The notes under the pieces are model-generated. The model saw only the letters and a list, made by a program, of their open reading frames with translations. It did no database searches and was not told the origin of the DNA. The position numbers were made by a program, and so were the translations under genes. Shown here piece after piece: positions 41,930 to 52,479 of a stretch of 64,000 nucleotides of DNA (the stretch's first letter is position 1; each line of letters starts with the position of its first letter). Source of the stretch: Meghimatium bilineatum (taxonomy: Eukaryota; Mollusca; Gastropoda; Stylommatophora; Philomycidae); contig CM067315.1 of NCBI GenBank assembly GCA_034231615.1, positions 17,773,513-17,837,512 of the forward strand. The letters are read 5' to 3'.

Positions 41930-42460
41930 CCGGCTCAGTAGTAAACACAGGGTATTTCTGCCCAAGCATGTGAAGCCTGGATATTGCGGACAGTACAGAT
42001 GAAACATCTGATGTTCAAAGGGCTGGTAGGCGCCTGCCAGCAGAGTGTTGTGGAACACAAATGTCTTTCTAAGACACGTAGAACATCCTGGCCATCCACA
42101 GCATCCTGGTACATCTCCAATCATCTTGCCATTGAGAGAGTATGGTCAATGAATGGCGCTACTCTTTCACACTTTAAACAATATTCAACGCTAGTTATAA
42201 CTCAACTACCATCATCTTTTTCTAAAGTGACACAAGGAAGTGCTGTGGTGATTGAGAACCAGAAGTGTGGAATACTCAAACTGCAGTCCCAATTCTGCGC
42301 ACGGGTGGATAAGGGTAAAGGATTGCTTCCTTTTTAAACTCAAGAATACCAAAGTGAACTTTTCCCAACATTTATAGATCTTACAAAGGTATTTGACACT
42401 GTAACTGGTCTGTGGAGAGTGCTGCCCAAAATGTGTCAACATCGTGTGATAGTTCCATGA
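41930..42460 (+). pseudogene. Possible LINE RT fragment
   Basis: TFIDLTKVFDTVTGLWRVLP (42371-42430) matches the RT motif F-x-DL-x-KAFDTV-x-x-x-x-LW-x-VL, with the palm Asp kept. The upstream sequence 41930-42330 is unrecognised. Confidence 0.5.
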
Positions 42461-42479
42461 TGGCTGTTGTTATCAGTGA

Positions 42480-44787
42480 TGAAATGTTATCACTGGCCTT
42501 CTCAGTACTTATTTACTTATCCTATCCCCAGGGTTGCGAGCTTTCACTCTTTCTTCCATGTGCCAGGTGGTGATAGGTGCATGTCTGCTTCAGCTGTGTT
42601 GTGTCTGTATAAAAGGTGTTAGTTATGAGGGTTTTGGTGGAAACAATTCTTTTCGCAGGTCTTGTCGTACAGGGCATTCAATAAGGTTGTGCTTTCTTCT
42701 CTTGTCTGTTGCAGTGGTTGCAGTATGGTGTATGGTCTACGGTAATTCTTTGTAGGTGTTTGTTAAGTTGTACATGTGATGTTCGCAGCCTAAATATTGT
42801 GGTTTGATCTTTACGGTGTAGCCCATTTATGCTGTAATATGGATTTGGTTGGGACAAGTCTGTATATAGAATTTTTCCTTTTGAGCTAGTGGTCCATTGT
42901 TGTTTACTGTTGCGGATAATGTGTAACTGTTCTAAGGTTGGTGGGAATTACTGGTTGGGGCATACGTGCTCCTATTTTTTTGCCAGTTTATCAGAACTTT
43001 CCTACCTTCTGATACCTGTGTAGCCTGATGTCCACTGTAGTGTAGTATTGATACCATATCATGTAAGTATGTCTGTAGCTTGAAGTATGTTGCTGATGGT
43101 TTTCTCTGCTGTTAGATTTTTGTATTTGGTGCTGCTGTATGAGAGTATCAACACAAGATACAGAGAGTTGTGGAGAAGCATGACTGCCTACGCTACTGGG
43201 CACAGCACTTGATTTATTGATTGTAAGAGAGTAATTCTGATATTACTTTATTCTCTGCAGCATGGTTACTGCATAATTCTCCACAGGGAACTCATAACGA
43301 TATTTATATTTTGTCAGAGAGAACTATGAGAGTCATATTCTGCATTGATGGTGTCCTTGAAAGCTGACCCATCTGTGTATGCTTGGATTCAGTCCTTGGG
43401 GTAGGAGTTGATAGTTTCTATTGCACAGAACTGAATGGTATTTTGGTTTGGTGACTTTGTTGTTGACCTGTCAATTAGTTTGGTGTATATTTGGAATAGT
43501 ATGAGGGATGCATTTGGTGGACTATTTGATACTTTTTGAAATTCCCCTCTATCTTCAGGAAGAGGATGTTTCTTATTTAGTTCTTCTTCTAGCTGTACTG
43601 GAGATTTTTGTTTTAGTCTTGTTTTTCGTGTCCATTTGTTGACTACTTCTTTGTTAGGATATTTTCATTCATCAACAGAACCTCTCATATGATAATACTA
43701 GACAATTCAGTTGGCAAGATTTCACAAGCCATTTTTAGTGTTGATCTCATGCTGCCAGAAATGAAGTGGCTTTGTCCAAGTGTGTGCAAGAGCTTTTCAT
43801 GATGTCGTCTGCAAGGGGAGATTATAGTATAATATTAATCTGGCATATCTTATACATGCATGTCTAAGTTTTGTCATGTCGGCTCCTCAGGATGTGCTTG
43901 CAAGTCGCTTTAGCAAATTGAACCTCCTTATGCGCTTTTTCTGTGATACTAGTATTATAGTTGCTGAAGGTTAACCTTCTGTCCAGCTGAACACGTAGGT
44001 ATGTTGGGTTTTCTTCGTGATTTATTTCAGCTCCTTCAAGAGTGATTTTAATTTCCTTCCAATTTTGTTTGTTGCTAAATGTAATATGGTGTATGTGGAT
44101 TTACTTTACTGGTGTTTAACTTCAGTTTCAAGAAGTTGCAGTATGTTGATATTGTGAGAAAGGTTTTTCTAAGTCGCTCTGCAGCCAGGTGTAAGTCTGA
44201 TCCACTTGTTCATATGACAAGGTAATATGAAAACATGGCTTTGTGGGTGTTAAGCAAGTCAAGTAGAACATTTATGAAGATGAAGAGAAAGAGCATGTAT
44301 TTGGATGATAGTTTGTTGTTTACTAAAATTAGTATGGTTCTGTCACTTAGGTAGTTCTTAATCTATTCATAAATGTTCCCTGCAAATGCCCATGTTTTGC
44401 ATTCTTAGAAATAGTCCCTTTCTCCATACCTTGTCATATGCTTGCTGTTAAGTCTACAAAGTACAACGAATGTTGATGAAAGTTTCGCATTCGTGATGAA
44501 AATAAAGAGTTCGTTTTCAGTCCTTGATCTCTTCAGAAGCCTGCTCGAGAGTTGTCGAAGCACGCTGAAACTAAACCACCAGTATAATATGTTGTTCAAC
44601 ATTCGTTTTGCAATTTTACTGATGTTGGAAGTCAAAGAGATTGGCCAAAAGCTATTTATGGCTTATCCTTTTTTATGGCTTATCCTTCAGGCTTATCCTT
44701 TTTTTAATATTGGCTTGACAATAGCGGTCTTCCAGGCTGTTGGTAGGGTTCCACTTTACAAAGTTGTATTGATGAAGTTTGTACAAA
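42480..44787 (-). pseudogene. LINE with RT and C-terminal region, minus strand, broken
   Basis: On the minus strand from 44690: a FWPISLTSNISKIAKRMLNN block (44640-44590), decayed palm, YLSDRTILVLVNNKLSS near 44350-44300, and the thumb NFLKLKLNTSKVNPHT near 44130-44090. Then TCSAGQKVNLQQ near 43990 and KEVVNKWTRKTRLKQ-like connector at 43660-43600. A SAFKDTINAEYDSHSSL-like stretch near 43360-43300 resembles the beginning of RNase H. Stops are dense. A fragment of the same family is at 40915. Confidence 0.6.
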
Positions 44788-45003
44788 TAAATTCAAGTAA
44801 GAAACATGAGGATTAGTGGCAATAATTCTTACAGCTGACGGGAATTGCAACTCAAGTAACCGGTTTTCCGTACTTGACCAACCATATCCCCATAAAAGAT
44901 GTGATCTCGTCAAGACATTGAACCTTTGTAACTGAAAACGGACCAATCGAAACAATGACTATTACAACAACAACGAACACCCCGTACAAATATTGAAGTA
45001 TCC
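44788..45003 (+). repeat. Dispersed repeat, copy 1, cut by the assembly gap
   Basis: It aligns with 47615-47833: AAATTCAAGTA, then TCTTNNAGCTGACGG-like, GTTTTCCGTRCTTGAC, GGACCAATCGARACAA, TATTACAACAACA, ATNCCGTAC. Type unknown (SINE or MITE). Confidence 0.7.
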
Positions 45004-45103
45004 NNNNNNNNNNNNNNNNNNNNNNNNNNNNNNNNNNNNNNNNNNNNNNNNNNNNNNNNNNNNNNNNNNNNNNNNNNNNNNNNNNNNNNNNNNNNNNNNN
45101 NNN
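45004..45103. other. Assembly gap of 100 N
   Basis: Exactly 100 N, the usual placeholder for unknown gap length. Confidence 0.98.
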
Positions 45104-45204
45104 AAAACATTGTTTTCGTTAATTACATGTCGCAACAGGCAACAACAGACGTTTTGGGATGGAATTGGATATTCTATCTTATTATATACGGTCAAAGTTA
45201 TCCA

Positions 45205-45356
45205 AAAGTTATGCTGAGGTCAGATGTGTAAGATCGAAAGGCACATACGTCGCAGCTAAGCTGTTAACCATGGCACAGCGCATTCCGTTGTCCGGTCTAC
45301 ATCCTATTAATCTGCAGGAGTGTGTGAATGAGCGTAGAAAAGAAAGAAAGAAGTGA
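45205..45356 (+). mobile_element. GAA-tailed SINE copy
   Basis: GATCGAAAGGCACA, CATGGCACAGCGCATTCCG, GTCTACATCCT and CTGCAGGAGTGTGTGAATGA, then a GAAAGAAAGAAAG tail. Confidence 0.7.
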
Positions 45357-45436
45357 TAGTAATAGTAGTAGTTACGGTGGTGGTAGTAGTAGTTGTTGTA
45401 GTCTTATTATTAACAGTAGAAGTGGTATTGGAAATT
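45357..45436. repeat. Impure (GTA)n microsatellite
   Basis: Mostly AGTAGT and GTGGTAGTA units. It may have grown from the SINE tail. Confidence 0.75.
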
Positions 45437-45439
45437 GAA

Positions 45440-46165
45440 ATGGAAATTATCAACATAAAAAAATACTGTGATGCCCCAAACCCGTTCTTAAATATGAAGA
45501 AAACAAAAATTATGACAACGGATAAAGTGAAAGTACAACCAAAGATAATAATTGGCAATTTCAAACTAGAGGATGTAATAATTGCGAGTATTTGGACACA
45601 AATAAAAATAGCTCAGGAGACCGTGGAGAATAAAGAGAAGAATTGCAATGGAACATTGAAACTTTCCCAAATGAAAAATCTTTGGCACGGTACCAGCAGC
45701 ATAGCCAAACTATGTATGATCAGGACATGCGTATTTCAAGTGGCAATATACAGTTATGATGCATAGACATTAAATAAAACAGTAGCAAAGAGAATCGCTG
45801 CTTCCGAAATGAGATGCTACTGAAGAATTTTACATATACCATGAACAGCTAAAAAGACAAATCAAGAAGCGATAAGCTCTGCAAACGTCGAGGAGGACTG
45901 ACTCCTTAACAACACCATAACAAGAAAATGAGTTGTTTTTTAATTTTATTTTTGGGTCATAAAAAGAGATATAACCTCATGGAAAGATTAGCTAGAGTCA
46001 GAGTTAACGGTAATATGGGGGTTAAGAGTGCCCAAGACGACGATGGGGCAGTGATATGTCAGATTGTTGAAACATGTTTCTAACTTCAGCAGTTCAAATC
46101 ACACAGAATCGCGGAGTGTTCAGAGAATCCATAAGAAAGACCCCGTTCTGAAAAGAATATGTCAC
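45440..46165 (+). mobile_element. RTE-like LINE G fragment
   Basis: It aligns with 49780-50440: KKTKIMTTDKVKVQPKIIIG (45497-45556), then the IASIWTQIKIAQETV region with a deletion, TLKLSQMKNLWHG (45655), VFQVAIYSYDA, TKSVAKRI and a 3' end GTTCTGAAAAGAATATGTCA before TGATGATCA. Confidence 0.75.
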
Positions 46166-46189
46166 ATGATGATCAGTAATTCGTAGCAG

Positions 46190-46214
46190 TAGTAGTAGTA
46201 GGAATAGTAACATC

Positions 46215-46260
<46 letters not shown>

Positions 46261-46282
46261 ATGGTAGTAGTAGTTGTGGCGG
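46190..46282. repeat. (AGT)n microsatellite
   Basis: About 20 nearly perfect AGT units at 46211-46261 with impure flanks. It lies just beyond the LINE G tail. Confidence 0.9.
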
Positions 46283-46784
46283 TGGTATTTTTATATTTTA
46301 TTTGAGAAATTCATGAACAACTTTTTAAAATGTTGCTAACACTCAACTGTTTTATTCAATATTCATTGAAATTAAGCAGTGCGATTCAGATATATGTACG
46401 TCAACAGTATGCGCATATAATTGTGTTACTACATTTTAATAATAATTATTATATTACATCTGCATGCCACTTTCTATCACAACTCTACATAAATTCACTA
46501 TTATATATATAGTTAACATATTTCGAATGACATACAACGAGAACACACCAACAAAATACTTTTCGGTAAGACCATCACTATGAAGTCCAGTCAAAATAAA
46601 TGTGGAAAATCATTTGCCTAAATTGGTAAAGGCACGCTTGCCGCGTCTGAATCCTGAACTACAAGTGCGATATCCGAAATAGAAATCTCGCAAATTCGCA
46701 TGAAGTCGCGAGAATTTATTCCACGTGGCGTTTGTAGTCGTCACCTCCAAGCTAAATACCGCTGAAGTAAACCATTATATCGAC
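46283..46784. other. Nothing recognised
   Basis: AT-rich, no supportable feature. Confidence 0.3.
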
Positions 46785-47070
46785 AGCATCATCATTAAGT
46801 GCCGACTCCGCAACGAAGGTTGGCTGCAACAGATCTCCAACATCCCATGTCTCTTGTCTTGGTGGTGCTCTCTGCTAGACTGTAACTGCTAGATTTTACT
46901 CTCCCACTTGTATTTCTGCCTACCTCTTGATCGCTTCCATTTGATTTTACCCTCAAGTAAGGTCTTCAATAGGGTTTCATGTCTTTTAATGTGTCCAAAA
47001 TATTTTATTTGTCTGATCTTTATTTCTCTTAGTAGTTCTTCCTTCATATTAAGTGTTTTTGGTAAGAAAA
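46785..47070 (-). mobile_element. RTE-like LINE B, 3' end
   Basis: It matches 30985-31125 joined to 32205-32380, and so shows what an uninterrupted B 3' end looks like across the site where A is inserted at 31131. The minus frame 46889-47173 has KIRQIKYFGHIKRHETLLKT and EGKIKWKRSRGRQKYKWES. Confidence 0.82.
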
Positions 47071-47384
47071 TCACGGTAAATATCGACAGTATCACTGACC
47101 TCCAGATATAAATCTCATATATTTGAGTTGTTATCACAGGATGAATCAGCAACGTGTTAGCTACCATGCGCATGCTAATAGTTCATGATACTGATTGACA
47201 GTTGATAAAGGTTTAAAAGGCGTAGGTATTGACTTCATTGTACTAGAGTTACCCCATATGCCCTCCGTCCCCACCGGCAAACCGGCACGTAGCCTGCTGA
47301 GAGTTAGTTTTAAGTAAACTCTCTCTCTCTCTTCCCCCCCCCCTCCCCTAATATTGAAGATGTGTCTACCGTTCGGAAGTCTAC
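47071..47384. other. Partly SINE-like; C-rich tract
   Basis: 47205-47310 loosely matches the tRNA-derived SINE tail region at 53465-53560 (GTTACCCCATATGCNCTCCGTC, CCTGNNGAGAGT). (CT)n and C9 lie at 47320-47343. Confidence 0.4.
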
Positions 47385-47520
47385 TGAAGTCGGATGTGTC
47401 CGGCCGAAAGGCACAGATATTGCAGCAATGCTGTAAACCATGACACGACGTATTCCGCTCTCCAGACTACATCCTGCTTATCTGCAGGACTTTGAGAATG
47501 AACTCAAAAGAAGAAGAACA
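47385..47520 (+). mobile_element. GAA-tailed SINE copy
   Basis: GGATGTGTCCGGCCGAAAGG, CTGCTTATCTGCAGGACTT and an AAGAAGAAGAA tail. This is the cleanest example of the GGCCGAAAGGCACA block. Confidence 0.7.
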
Positions 47521-47614
47521 TCCGTATTCTTACTACAAGAGCCAATAGGTCTTCTTGTTAACATAAATAACATTCAGGCAGTACAATGTTGCTTCAAACA
47601 ATAACTTAACAAGT

Positions 47615-47833
47615 AAATTCAAGTAGGAGCAGGCGGATAAATTAAAAATTCTTGAGACTAATGGAAATTGAACCAAGTCCGTTCAAGCGGCCCCGAATTT
47701 CATTGCAACTGAAGTAAACGGGTTTTCCGTGCTTGACTTATCACGTCCCCTTCCCCTAAGGTCCCTGAGAGTGGACCAATCGAGACAAGGAGTATTACAA
47801 CAACAGTGAACATCCCGTACCAAGTATGGAAAG
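47615..47833 (+). repeat. Dispersed repeat, copy 2
   Basis: It pairs with 44788-45003. In both cases it is close to a GAA-tailed SINE. Confidence 0.7.
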
Positions 47834-48014
47834 ACCCGGTTATTTCAGTTGCAAGGCGATTCAGTGCCGCTAGAAAAGACCTGATTAAATTCCCGTTATT
47901 CTCAAGAATTTTTAATTTACCCTCGTGCTTCCTACTTTTCTAAATTTAGTGATTGTGAAAGGTTCTAATGATGTGTTAAAAGTTATAATGATTGATGAGT
48001 GATACTGACCTAAC

Positions 48015-48150
48015 AACGACGTTGGATGTATTAGACCAATAGGCGTAGATATCTCCTCCATATTGTAAATAACCAGGAGATTCTTTAATTTTTTTTCCGG
48101 ATTACATCTTGATAGCATGCGGGACTTTTAGAACGAAAACAGAAGAAGAA
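48015..48150 (+). mobile_element. GAA-tailed SINE copy, degraded
   Basis: GACGTTGGATGTATTAGACC, TCCGGATTACATCTTGATAG and a GAAGAAGAAGTAGAAGAG tail. Confidence 0.55.
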
Positions 48151-48404
48151 GTAGAAGAGAACGAGGGGATGTCGGCGATATAGTGAAGACTAATACATTA
48201 AAGGATGTGTCGGTAGACTTGGTAAACGTTCCAACCTGTAACGGAGACACTTCATTTGGAAGTCTACTTAAAGCTATGAGAAGTTGAAGTGTGCCCACTT
48301 AACGCTAACAGAAGTGCAGCAAATTCTAGCTGCCCCGTACCAATGACTTTTCGTTTTTTAATTGTGATTTCCTGGTCTTAAGTTTGTGATGATACTGATA
48401 TTTG
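48151..48404. other. Nothing recognised
   Basis: Short spacer without features. Confidence 0.3.
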
Positions 48405-48560
48405 TGATGTCCATCCTTCACAAACGAAGATGAGCATGGCATTGCAAAAAGTCATATTAAGTTTGGTGTTTGTGAGTCCTCAGATAAGATGGCTGGGACG
48501 ATTGGAGATTCATCGGGATTTCTCTTTCTAAAATGGAGCTTCATGCTTTTTTTCTGTGTG
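48405..48560 (-). mobile_element. LINE M 3' end fragment
   Basis: CACAAACGAAGATGAGCATG (48420-48439) and GTTTGTGAGTCCTCAGA match the 3' ends at 38766-38900. Confidence 0.6.
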
Positions 48561-48809
48561 TTTCATTGTCTGCTGACACAACGTATACACAAAGTGACCA
48601 ATTACAATCACGAAACAGTCAAATAACGCACATATGAGGAATTATGCCCAATGAGTCCACAAGACTGAATCGTCGTTGGAGTCACTGAGAAGTTCAATTC
48701 TGGCTCTGAAAAACTTGTTGCAATGTGAGAAGAAATGCAACAGTTAAATATGCGTTCATAAATTCATAGATATGCAAATTCACGTTCCCGATTTTACGGT
48801 CTCGTAGTC
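48561..48809. other. Nothing recognised
   Basis: No supportable feature. Confidence 0.3.
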
Positions 48810-49100
48810 CATTTAATAGTGCATCGGATTATGGTCGTTGATCGATTCTCGTTTCGACTGGCAAAACAGCCATGTGTACATGTGGACAGGCAGCACAAAG
48901 TGCCAAACATATACTTCAAGGGTGTTCTGAGCACGAAACGTTGAGGCAGACATATTGGCCAGAGGAAACAACACTGGAATCAAAGCTCTATGGTGCACTG
49001 TATTAACTACAAAAGACAGTGCGTTTTATTCAGGAGACAGAATTACAGATATAGACATGTTTCAAGTGAACGAAAGAAGAAGAAGAGGAAGAGGTATAAT
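48810..49100 (+). mobile_element. LINE D, 3' end
   Basis: CTCGQAAQSAKHILQGCSEH is readable at 48876-48935, then a YWPEETTLESKLYGAL block. It ends at AAGTGAACGAAAGAAGAAGA (49065-49084), matching the reversed ends at 27856 and 56383. 5'-truncated. Confidence 0.8.
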
Positions 49101-49159
49101 TTCACTATCTTTAACGTTATGAAATGCGTTTGTGTAGTCTATAAAACAAAAGTAAAATT

Positions 49160-50242
49160 ATGTTGTTACCTCTATTCTATAGTCAAGCAAATAAAATAAT
49201 GTTAAACATCATAATGCAAAGAATCAAACAGAAATTAAAGATGGAGATAAACGAAACACAGGCTGGTTTTAGATCGGGCAGAGGAACAAGAGATCACATC
49301 CTTAACATGAGATTGATCATAGAAAAGTGTAGGGAATTTTCAACTGACCTGCACATGTGTTTCATAGATTACTCAAAAGCGTTCGACTGCGTCCAACACC
49401 AGCAACTATGGGGGATAATGAACAGCATGGGTTTCCCAAGACATCTGATTCATCTAATAGAGGAACTTTACCAAGATCAAAAGGCTGCAGTGAAATTAGA
49501 GGACGATCTCTCAGAGTGGTTTGAGGTACAGAGTGGAGTAAGGCAAGGGTGCACACTCTCCCCATACCTGTTCAACATCTACGCTGAAAGTATAATGAGG
49601 AACGTGAGAGAAGACATATACAACACTGACTACCACGCTTTAAACATGGGTGGATTCCTAATCCCGGTACTACGCTACGCAGACGACACAGTGCTTCTTT
49701 CAAACGATATAAAGGGATTGGAACAACTAATCAAGAACACAAAGAAATATAGCGAAGCACAAAATTTGTATTTAAACACGCAAAAAACAAAAATCATGTC
49801 AACAGATATAACAACACAACAACCAAAAATCAGAATAGACAATACCGAGATAGAATGTGTGGATAAATTTGAATACTTAGGAGCAAACATCAACGGCGAA
49901 GGAGACTGCATGGCAGAAATAAGGAAGAGATTGGCAATGGCATATTGCAAAATAACACAACTGAAAAACATATGGAAAAACAACAAAATAGAAACGAAAG
50001 TGCTAATGTTACGAAATTGTATTTTTCCGGTTGCAACATACGGCTGTGAAACATGGACTCTAAGTAAAACAGCGGCAAAGAGGATCAACGCCTTCGAGCT
50101 GAAATGCTACAGGAAGATACTTAGAATATCATGGAAGGATAAAATCAGAAACTCAGATATTATAAACACACTAAATATTCCAGAGTGTTGGTTACTAAAC
50201 ACAATAACAAAAAGAAAACTACGCCTGTTTGGTCATATATAG
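49160..50242 (+). CDS. RTE-like LINE G reverse transcriptase, 360-codon open frame
   Basis: The largest coding remnant in the window. It has INETQAGFRSGRGTRDHIL (finger, near residues 30-50), CFIDYSKAFDCVQHQQLW (first catalytic Asp, near 71-90), VQSGVRQGCTLSPYLFNIYA (primer-grip side, near 123-142), PVLRYADDTVLLSNDIK (catalytic YADD, near 171-190), the thumb KFEYLGANINGEGDCM, then VATYGCETWTLSKTAAKRIN and the RKLRLFGHI end. A TAG at 50240-50242 cuts it. The reading would continue with RHNCLERQIMEG and a GRPRRRWTDDIKD basic block to about 50390. The endonuclease is missing and the first ATG is incidental, so this is a 5'-truncated retrotransposon copy with intact RT core motifs. Confidence 0.85.
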   Translation: MLLPLFYSQANKIMLNIIMQRIKQKLKMEINETQAGFRSGRGTRDHILNMRLIIEKCREFSTDLHMCFIDYSKAFDCVQHQQLWGIMNSMGFPRHLIHLIEELYQDQKAAVKLEDDLSEWFEVQSGVRQGCTLSPYLFNIYAESIMRNVREDIYNTDYHALNMGGFLIPVLRYADDTVLLSNDIKGLEQLIKNTKKYSEAQNLYLNTQKTKIMSTDITTQQPKIRIDNTEIECVDKFEYLGANINGEGDCMAEIRKRLAMAYCKITQLKNIWKNNKIETKVLMLRNCIFPVATYGCETWTLSKTAAKRINAFELKCYRKILRISWKDKIRNSDIINTLNIPECWLLNTITKRKLRLFGHI

Positions 50243-50470
50243 AGACATAACTGTTTAGAAAGACAAATAATGGAGGGAAGAGTATCTGGGTAGAGGAGAA
50301 GGGGCAGACCAAGAAGACGATGGACTGACGACATTAAAGATAACATGAATACATCGCTAGAAAATTGCAAGCCACATCGCCCAAGACAGAGAGAGGTTCA
50401 GAGAGTTCATTGGGAAGACAACGTTCTGGAAGGAATACGTCACATGACACATGACACCTCTATAGACCTC
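50243..50470 (+). mobile_element. LINE G C-terminus after the stop, and 3' end
   Basis: It continues the RTE C-terminal region (GRPRRRWTDDIKDNMNTS), then an AACGTTCTGGAAGGAATACG block shared with 14120-14155. A CACATGACACATGACACC tail follows. Confidence 0.75.
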
Positions 50471-50799
50471 TATATTAGTATTCTCAAAATATATATATAG
50501 CATTATTGGTACCTTTGTCTTCTACGAAACCACATCATTCTGGAATTATAATCTATTTTTATTTTGTTTCTCACTCTCTTCATGATAATTCTCAGAAGTA
50601 TTTTTGTTATTTGGCTCATGAGGCTGATTTGCACGGTGTTCGTCACATTCGCTGGTCTCTGGTTTCTTTGATAAGGATTATTATTATAATTATAAATATA
50701 ATTTTTGTTTGTTTTATTTGATTCGCAGGAAGATAAATATTAGTCAGAAGAGAGATAGAAAGGTGATGGGTACCACTAGCTAAACCTTTTGCCCATTGA
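50471..50799. other. Nothing recognised
   Basis: AT-rich spacer. Confidence 0.3.
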
Positions 50800-51000
50800 A
50801 ATACTACTATAGAATACTACTACTAGAATACTGAACAGAATAAAACAAAAGTCGGAAGAAGTAATTGCAGAAGAACAGGCTGGCTTCAGAACAAATGTAT
50901 AGTATATTATAGTAGTAATGCACATTAAAAATCGAAGGAGTGGTAACAAAACAAAACAAAGACTGAAAAAAATGGAACGATAAAACAACTATCTAAATGT
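50800..51000 (+). mobile_element. RTE-like RT finger fragment
   Basis: RILNRIKQKSEEVIAEEQAG then FRTN (50825-50900) matches the L-x-RI-x-x-x-x-E-x-x-x-x-EQAGFR motif of RTE-like RT. Confidence 0.6.
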
Positions 51001-51544
51001 GCGGAGATAACTGGTTTAACAGCAACAGCAACAAAAATAACAGAAACTTATCTTATACATATTCAACCATTAACAGGTACGTTATTCTATATATAACTGT
51101 CTTAAAAATCTCACGTACCGGAAATAACATCTGTACAGCATAAAAATATACCTGAAGACGTCAACATACGCTACCAGCTAAATAAATTATTTACTATTAG
51201 AAGACCGACAAGAACTTAGCAACAAGTGGGACTCGGTACGTGAGGAAAACTTGCTTCAAGTGTGCACTTGGAGATCTGATATCAACGCGTTGGACAGATA
51301 CCACTCTAGATGTAGCAAGTGACGCGCATTGTTCACCGAAGACTAGTTTTTTTGTGTGGTCAAATCCCAAGTGCTGACATCATTTTCGAGATACAACATC
51401 TTGACTTATCTGGTTGTCACGTCCGTTTATTGCCGGAGCCCGAAAGGGGAACAAAGAATAGCGTCACTGTTACTTGCAATGAACATAGCAAAAGGCCACT
51501 AAGAAAGTTTATGATTGGAGGTAGATGATCTATTCCATAGAGGG
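51001..51544. other. Nothing recognised
   Basis: A 69-codon plus-strand frame at 51319-51528 has no family motif. Confidence 0.3.
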
Positions 51545-51702
51545 TCTTAGAAGTCACGATGATGTCGGCTCGTAAGGCCGAAAGAAATACGTATGTATCA
51601 AAAGCAATCTATAAATCATAATTCACGAGATAACACATTCTGTTCTCCGCACTACCTGTTGCTATTCCACACGAGTTTGAGAGCGAACTCAGAAGAAGAA
51701 AT
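51545..51702 (+). mobile_element. GAA-tailed SINE copy, degraded
   Basis: GATGTCGGCTCGTAAGGCCG, CCGCACTACCTG and GAGTTTGAGAGCGAACTCAG, with a GAAGAAGAAA tail. Confidence 0.6.
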
Positions 51703-52479
51703 ATTGTGAAAGGAGGAGGTGAACAAGTAAAAATATAAAGAAAGAAATAGTAAGAAATTTTTAAAAAATGATGAAGATGGACATGCATAAACAGCAATTC
51801 CATCTCACGAACCGGCTTTCTAATCCTAGGCGAAACGAACCAGGTGCATGATTTATGTCCCCTGTTCGCAAAGTTCTGTTTTGTCATTTCTGTCACCACG
51901 CCCATGTCTTCTGGGAGATTTCTTTATGGCACGTGACAATGATCACCATTAAATTTCTTAAAACAAAATATGAGAAAATAATTGCAAGAAGTATGCAACA
52001 GTTGTATCGTACACAGTTTGTGGAATGTAAAATGTGCAATTACTTTACATATACAGAAATTAAACACATTATATTTATAAATTGTGAACAATATTTGCTT
52101 GTTTTTTTAAACATTTTTATTTTATTTGAAAGAGATTGACAACATATAGTTTTATGTTTAGTTTGTAAAAACTTTGGGGTCTTTGTTACCTCTAATATTC
52201 TATGGTAGTGTGTCCTGATATAACCTAATTCGACATTGTAGTCTGCTGGTTGAACGCCTCTCCAAAAGAGAGCGAAAACTCATTAACTACCACCTAGATT
52301 TATGTTGTATTTTACAATCACGTCATTGTTTAGATGGTTATTTAAATATCATAACTACGTGTTGATTAGCTACGTGTCGACTATAGCTGGCAGATTATAT
52401 CATTCCATTGGTGCTCTGATACTCAATAAGTGATCTGTTACTAACAACCACAATGGTTAGAAACAAAATACAGTGACAT
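51703..52479. other. Nothing recognised
   Basis: A 94-codon plus frame (51855-52139) is AT-rich low-complexity and shows no motif. Confidence 0.3.

Noticed and set aside
44910-45217. Frames running through the N gap
   Set aside because: They contain about 34 unknown residues and owe their length to the gap.
51319-51528. Plus-strand frame ending RPLRKFMIGGR as the missing last CFAP144 exon
   Set aside because: No acceptor in the right phase and no match to the expected C-terminal pattern.
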